DNA of 54,211 nt. It comes from Lachnospiraceae bacterium (GTDB lineage: Bacteria > Bacillota > Clostridia > Lachnospirales > Lachnospiraceae). Position numbers and translations under genes: made by a program. The stretch spans positions 1 through 54,211 of the forward strand of contig JAEEUS010000011.1 in the NCBI GenBank assembly GCA_016290615.1. Direction: 5' to 3'. Positions 53,448-54,211 of the stretch are shown in pieces. Numbering within the stretch: position 1 is the stretch's first letter; each line of letters begins with the position of its first letter. The notes under the pieces are model-generated. The model was not told the DNA's origin, ran no database searches, and saw only the letters and a list, made by a program, of their open reading frames with translations.

Positions 53448-53891
53448 TTAGTTAAATGGCAGATCCTCATCTATTCCGTCCGGAATATTCATGAATCCGT
53501 CACCGGCAGGTGCGGCCTGATTCTGTGCAGGAGCTGTAAATCCTGATCCAGCATTACTACCAGATTCTGCTCTTGTTTCGATAAAATCAATTTCCTCTAC
53601 CACTATATCTGTAGTATTAACCTTAGCACCTTCCTTATTGGTATAACTACCTGTCTGAATGTGTCCTGAGATACCTATACGATTTCCCTTTGTAAAATAC
53701 TTTTCAAGCAACTCAGCGTTTTTTCCAAACGCAACACAGTTCAGGAAATCGGCATCCTGTCCATCTCCACCGCTTGATCTTCTTCTATTAACAGCTATGC
53801 CAAATCTTGCGATTGCCATAGATGTATCATTCTGTGAATATCTTATTTCAGGATCTCTTGTTAGGCGTCCCATAAGAACAACTTTATTCAT
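53448..53891 (-). CDS. ssb: Single-stranded DNA-binding protein
   Basis: 147 residues: an OB-fold (about 1-105) starting MNKVVLMGRLTRDPEIRYS, a Gly/Ala/Pro/Gln-rich linker, and the conserved acidic tip ending DLPFN, with Asp-rich residues, that recruits partners. It lies between rpsF and rpsR. SD AAAGGAG. Confidence 0.96.
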   Translation of the reverse strand: MNKVVLMGRLTRDPEIRYSQNDTSMAIARFGIAVNRRRSSGGDGQDADFLNCVAFGKNAELLEKYFTKGNRIGISGHIQTGSYTNKEGAKVNTTDIVVEEIDFIETRAESGSNAGSGFTAPAQNQAAPAGDGFMNIPDGIDEDLPFN

Positions 53892-53903
53892 ATGATCTCT
53901 CCT

Positions 53904-54194
53904 TTATGCTTCGTCTTGTCTGATGCATAGGAATCTGATTACGTTGTCCATGATACGAACACGGCTCTCGATCTCAGCGGGAGCTGTCGCTTCTGCTTCA
54001 AACTGGATAAAGTAGTAGAATCCCTCGTGCATCTTCTGAATCTCGTAAGCAAGTCTCTTCTTACCCCATTCATCAACGTTTGAGATCTGACCGCCGAATC
54101 TCTCGATATAAGCTTTAACTTTATCGACTACAGCAGCTCTTTCTTCATCTTCGATCTTAGCACTGACAACAACGGCTAATTCATACTTGTTCAT
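53904..54194 (-). CDS. rpsF: 30S ribosomal protein S6
   Basis: 96-residue S6 with the opening MNKYELAVVVSAKI and VDEWGKKRLAYEIQKMHEG. SD AGGAGG (54202-54208 on the plus strand as ACCTCCT) precedes the ATG; the promoter lies outside the window. First visible gene of rpsF-ssb-rpsR. Confidence 0.97.
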   Translation of the reverse strand: MNKYELAVVVSAKIEDEERAAVVDKVKAYIERFGGQISNVDEWGKKRLAYEIQKMHEGFYYFIQFEAEATAPAEIESRVRIMDNVIRFLCIRQDEA

Positions 54195-54211
54195 GCTTTT
54201 TACCTCCTTTT

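Noticed and set aside
1-54211. CRISPR arrays, insertion sequences, prophage or attachment sites
   Set aside because: No regularly spaced repeats, transposase, integrase or phage structural genes were seen on either strand.

Overview
The window looks like a chromosomal segment of an anaerobic, low-to-moderate GC Gram-positive bacterium of the Clostridia, most likely a Lachnospiraceae relative of the Butyrivibrio/Pseudobutyrivibrio/Roseburia type. The reasons are a pyruvate formate-lyase fermentation locus, a small clostridial 2[4Fe-4S] ferredoxin, a type III glutamine synthetase, a lipoprotein GH9 endoglucanase, FtsEX with a coiled-coil M23 hydrolase, MecA, and the Firmicutes order rpsF-ssb-rpsR-gdpP-rplI-dnaB. 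The genus is an inference. No phage, transposase, CRISPR array or rRNA was seen. Most genes lie on the minus strand, in long tightly packed operons.

Layout. 1-6 kb: minus-strand operon PucR/CdaR-type regulator - ftsE - ftsX - M23 hydrolase - S41 peptidase - hypoxanthine-DNA glycosylase (division-linked wall hydrolysis). 6.2 kb: an isolated plus-strand YjfB-like small protein. 6.4-10.7 kb: CPBP protease, CvfB, acyl-ACP thioesterase, AEC transporter, HAD hydrolase. 10.7-17.5 kb: a two-component system beside a HlyD-like adaptor, ABC ATPase and FtsX-like permease, with 11-bp-spaced direct repeats in front of the exporter. 17.5-19.6 kb: cupin, AraC regulator, dCMP deaminase, GNAT. 19.7-26.3 kb: a signalling stretch with two ECF sigma modules, a YhfC-type membrane protease, an EAL and a GGDEF protein. 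26.6 kb: tRNA-Gln(CUG). 26.8-37.7 kb: mtaB, then ireB-ruvX-DUF1292-RNase J-short MltG-like-O-methyltransferase-U32-glnN-GH9, which is the Bacillus yrzL-yrrK-yrzB-yrrL-yrrM-yrrO order with RNase J inserted and glnN and GH9 appended. 37.8 kb: an HPr-like protein without the catalytic histidine. 38.1-43.9 kb: GH18 - prmA - rsmE - cysteine desulfurase - thiI. 44-47.9 kb: the pyruvate formate-lyase locus. 47.9-54.2 kb: mecA, ferredoxin, dnaB, rplI, gdpP, rpsR, ssb, rpsF.

The most unusual feature is the pyruvate formate-lyase locus. PFL is encoded in pieces: a 679-residue catalytic protein that stops where the C-terminal glycyl-radical domain should begin, and a separate 80-residue protein carrying that domain (679 + 80 = 759, the length of a one-piece enzyme). 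Between them is a 66-residue protein whose first third aligns without gaps to the radical domain, but whose glycine loop is replaced by a CxxC...C segment. Each has its own good Shine-Dalgarno sequence. A hairpin terminator separates them from pflA, and a DUF1858 redox-disulfide protein is transcribed divergently. I know of autonomous radical domains (YfiD/GrcA) that repair PFL, but do not recognise the middle protein. It is proposed as a candidate new partner or regulator of a split PFL.

Other points to follow up: the truncated MltG-like protein, the histidine-less HPr, the OmpR-like repeats upstream of the exporter, a three-stem nested terminator at 24.4 kb, and the repeat-rich leader of the second ECF operon.
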